A DNA stretch of 64,000 bases from Salivita marina (GTDB taxonomy: Bacteria > Pseudomonadota > Gammaproteobacteria > Pseudomonadales > Azotimanducaceae). The stretch covers positions 620,001-684,000 of the forward strand of contig JAYQNS010000002.1 of NCBI GenBank assembly GCA_038144425.1, written 5' to 3'. The translations under genes and the position numbers were made by a program. Shown here piece after piece: positions 61,622 to 64,000 of the stretch (the first letter of the stretch is position 1; each line of letters opens with the position of its first letter). Below the pieces are notes generated by a model. That model saw only the letters and a program-made list of their open reading frames with translations, made no database searches and was not told where the DNA came from.

Positions 61622-62667
61622 ATGAATGCTTACGATCCTACGAAAGACCCACGCCTTGACCCGCGGGTGGTTCCCTTTCTTCAGCTGATGGCGGGCATGG
61701 GGGGCAATCTCGGAGGCGATATCTCTGATCGAGATAGCTATGTCGCGGAGGCGAATACACCGGAAGCGCTGGCGGCCTCCGAGGCCTTCGCAGGCATGGA
61801 TGATTTTGCCGCGGTGCCTGAGGAGGGACTGCGTTCGGAAATTCTCGAGTTCACCTCCAGTCCCGATGGCAACACCATCAAAATCAACCATATCCGCCCC
61901 GACACGGACGCGGTGCTGCCCTGCGTTTACTACATCCACGGTGGCGGCATGATGATGGGGTCGGCCTTCTATGGGCACTACAAGACCTGGGGCCGGCTTC
62001 TCGCGAAGCAGGGCTTCGCCGTGCTTATGGTCGACTTCCGTAACTGCTTGACGCCCTCTTCGGCGCCGGAGGTGGTGCCGTTTCCCGGGGGCTTGAACGA
62101 TTGCGTAGCGGGCTTTCATTGGCACGCCAACAGGCAGCGGCCTTGAAGCTGGACGGAGATAGAATCCTCATTGCTGGGGAAAGCGGCGGTGGAAATCTGG
62201 CCATTGCCACCACTATGAAATTGATTCGAGACGGCCATGGCGAGGCGCTCCACGGGCTCTACGCTATGTGCCCTTATATTGCGGGGCGCTGGCCCCAGGC
62301 CGAACTTCCGTCCTCGTCGGAGAACGACGGCATTTTCATCACCGTGGGGAACAATCGCGGGGCTATGGCCTACGGCATCGAGGCGCTTGAGGCCCGGAAC
62401 CCCCTTGCTTGGCCGAGTTTTTCGACGGAAGCAGACGTGTCCGCTTTCCCCCCGACGATGATTATTGTGAATGAATGCGATCCCCTCCGGGACGAGGGCA
62501 TCGCCTTTTACCGCCTTTTGCTCCGCGCCGGGGTCAAGGCGCAATGCCGGCAGGTGATGGGCACGGCCCACGGCGGTGATTTAATGGTGAGCCTGCATAC
62601 GGACATTAGCCGCACCACGGCTCGGGATCTTGCCGGGTGGCATGAAGAGTGTGGGCTGGAGCGGTAA
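61622..62667 (+). pseudogene. HSL-type alpha/beta hydrolase (esterase), frameshifted
   Basis: From the ATG at 61622 (AGGAG upstream) the frame gives YYIHGGGMMMGSAFYGHY, the HGGG oxyanion motif of the hormone-sensitive-lipase family, and runs to FHWHAN before breaking at about 62130. The -1 frame continues QAAALKLDGDRILIAGESGGGNLAI with the GESGG nucleophile elbow, then NECDPLRDEG (Asp) and GTAHGGD (His). One added C makes a single enzyme of about 348 residues with an intact triad. Likely a carboxylesterase of small acyl esters. A sequencing deletion is the simplest cause. Confidence 0.83.
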
Positions 62668-62717
62668 GCTCCTTCGAAGGATCCGCGGGCCGTTCTCCAA
62701 GAATTGCGAGGAAAGTC

Positions 62718-63374
62718 ATGATCAAGCACGGGTTGTACAGCGTGATGCTGGCGGTGCTTCTGGCCCTGGGGGCGAGCGCTTCAGCGACGGAAGGCTGGGA
62801 GGAAGGCGTGCACTACTTCCGCCTTGCGGAGCCTCAGGCGGTGGAAGACTCCGACAGAATCGAGGTGAAGGAATACTTCTGGTATGGCTGCGGCCACTGC
62901 TATCACTTCGAGCCTCTCGTGAAGGTCTGGAAGGAAACCCTTCCGGAGGACGTCGCTTTCGTCCAAACCCCGGCCGTGTGGAATCGCATGATGCAGCTGC
63001 ACGCCCACCTGTTCTACGCCGCTGAGGCCCTCGGCGTGCTTTCGGTGCTGCACGATCCGTTCTTTCATGCGCTCCAGGAAGAGCGCAACCCCTTAACGGA
63101 TCCGGCGGAAATCGTGAAGCGCTTCAAGGATGCCGGGGCGCCGGAGGCCGAAATCATGGCGACCATTGAAAGTCCTGCGGTGACGGAGAAGGTCCGCGCG
63201 GCAGCGATGGCAATGCAGGCGGCGGAGCTGCAGGGCGTTCCGGGTCTCGTGGTGGCGGGAAAGTTTCGCGTCGGGGCGGCGGAGGCAGGCTCCCAGGAGG
63301 CCATGCTTGAAATTGCCGATTTCCTGGTTGCTCAAGAGCGTGGGGTGCGCAACTCCGGAGCGAGTCCGCGCTAG
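62718..63374 (+). CDS. dsbA: DsbA-type periplasmic thiol-disulfide oxidoreductase
   Basis: 218 residues from the ATG at 62718. Signal peptide (VMLAVLLALGASASA), then thioredoxin fold with active site CGHC in EYFWYGCGHCYHFEP, a helical insertion and the cis-Pro loop QGVPGLVVAGKF. It introduces disulfide bonds into exported proteins, probably recharged by DsbB elsewhere. Length fits DsbA. The next gene starts 10 bases later. Confidence 0.95.
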   Translation: MIKHGLYSVMLAVLLALGASASATEGWEEGVHYFRLAEPQAVEDSDRIEVKEYFWYGCGHCYHFEPLVKVWKETLPEDVAFVQTPAVWNRMMQLHAHLFYAAEALGVLSVLHDPFFHALQEERNPLTDPAEIVKRFKDAGAPEAEIMATIESPAVTEKVRAAAMAMQAAELQGVPGLVVAGKFRVGAAEAGSQEAMLEIADFLVAQERGVRNSGASPR

Positions 63375-63384
63375 GAGGTAAGGG

Positions 63385-64000
63385 ATGCAAGGCTTGGGAG
63401 GGAAGGTGAAGGCGTGGTTTGGCCTCGGGGCCGTTGCGCTCGCAAGCCTTGCCTGTAGTCCGCCCACGGCGCCGGATTCCGGACCCTGGGAAATCAGTGT
63501 CCGCTTCAGCGAAGCCCTGGGAGCGCCACCGCAGGACGGTCGTCTCTTGCTTCTCCTGTCCACTCGGGAAGGCGCGGAGCCGCGTTTTCAGGTCAACAAC
63601 AACGCGGACAGCCAGCTCATCTTTGGGCGAAACGTAGAGGGCTGGGACGGGGTTAGCCCTGTCACCTTTAAGGGAGAGGAATTGGGCTTTCCCCTTGCCG
63701 ATCTTCAAGCCGTTCCCCCGGGCACCTACCGTGTCCAAGCGTTGCTCAATCGCTACAGGGATTTCACGCTCTCAAGCGGGAAAACCGTGAGCCTTCCCCC
63801 GGATCAAGGGGAGGGGCAAAAGTGGAATCGCAAGCCAGGGAATTTCCTCTCCGAGGCTGTGGAGGTCACCCTTGGCCCCGGCTCGGAACGGGCGGAGATT
63901 GTCATGGATCGGCGTCTCCCCCGATTGATCCCCGGAGGATACGGAATTCGTCAAGCACGTTCGCCTACGGAGCGAGCGGCTATCGGCCTTTTGGGGAGAG
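63385..64000 (+). CDS. Exported lipoprotein, N-terminal part (runs off the right edge)
   Basis: From the ATG at 63385, with TAGGAGG upstream, the frame is open for 205 codons to the edge. A signal ends in a lipobox LASLAC. The following ~180 residues look beta-rich (WEISVRFSEALG, QLIFGRNVEGW, VPPGTYRVQALLNRY, GEGQKWNRKPGNFLSE). I recognise no certain family; similar N-terminal parts occur ahead of alpha/beta-hydrolase esterase domains, but that part would be beyond the edge. Confidence 0.7.
   Translation, partial: MQGLGGKVKAWFGLGAVALASLACSPPTAPDSGPWEISVRFSEALGAPPQDGRLLLLLSTREGAEPRFQVNNNADSQLIFGRNVEGWDGVSPVTFKGEELGFPLADLQAVPPGTYRVQALLNRYRDFTLSSGKTVSLPPDQGEGQKWNRKPGNFLSEAVEVTLGPGSERAEIVMDRRLPRLIPGGYGIRQARSPTERAAIGLLGR

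Noticed and set aside
1..64000. tRNA, rRNA, CRISPR, insertion sequence or prophage
   Set aside because: I looked for cloverleaf-type sequences, regular repeats, transposase-like proteins and phage genes and found none. Short tRNA-like folds could be missed by eye.

Overview
The window is a GC-rich bacterial chromosome segment with no phage, insertion sequence, CRISPR array, rRNA or tRNA that I can see. Gene content and order point to a gammaproteobacterium close to the Pseudomonadales/Cellvibrionales (for example the OM60/NOR5, Halieaceae-like marine lineages). Several blocks keep the order known from Pseudomonas: grxD / bfr / bfd / rnt / argG, metG-rnf-nth, apbC-dcd, purN-purM / DUF2066-hda, trpS-scpA-scpB-rluB, ubiG-yciK, and gyrA-serC-pheA-hisC-tyrA-cmk-rpsA-ihfB-lapA. 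An MvaT-type H-NS analogue supports this placement. The placement is inference from synteny, not from a tree.

Layout. 1-4.4 kb: start of a cytochrome P450 and a large surface subtilisin-like lipoprotein. 4.5-10.7 kb: an ion-homeostasis block (cNMP-binding protein, voltage-gated-type K+ channel, ClC protein with CBS domains, Na+/H+ antiporter with a cNMP domain). 10.6-16 kb: PatB-type C-S lyase, monothiol glutaredoxin, the iron-storage pair bfr/bfd with Fur-like sites, RNase T, argG and nth. 16-19.4 kb: an rnf operon downstream of metG. 21.6-28.8 kb: apbC-dcd, purN-purM, hda and a second, Firmicutes-like MurG. 28.7-45 kb: serA, mnmC-sseA, fatty-acid desaturase, argS, cyclophilin, LysE, gdhA, pdxJ, yciB, yciO, trpS-scpAB-rluB. 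45-58.5 kb: yciK-ubiG-mtaD divergent from the gyrA-to-lapA supraoperon. 58.5-64 kb: mvaT-like gene in an AT-rich pocket, then a hydrolase/SDR/AhpD-like/esterase cluster, dsbA and a partial lipoprotein.

The most unusual system is the rnf operon. RnfB and RnfD look canonical. RnfC, however, is reduced to its two-cluster ferredoxin domain, with the whole NADH/FMN-binding N-terminus absent and the shortened gene still coupled to rnfB. RnfA and RnfE are very divergent and contain no cysteine, so they cannot form the usual membrane iron-sulfur centre. This is either a remodelled NADH-independent Rnf-like complex or an operon in decay.

Two window-wide patterns matter to a reader. First, five genes (rnfG, purM, yciB, mtaD and a hydrolase) are each broken by what looks like one missing base, mostly in homopolymer runs, and mnmC has one in-frame stop. 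This looks more like assembly error than biology. Second, TAG is the commonest stop codon (32 of 62 complete genes by hand count), and five of ten convergent gene pairs overlap tail-to-tail by exactly four bases on CTAG, TTAG or CTAA.
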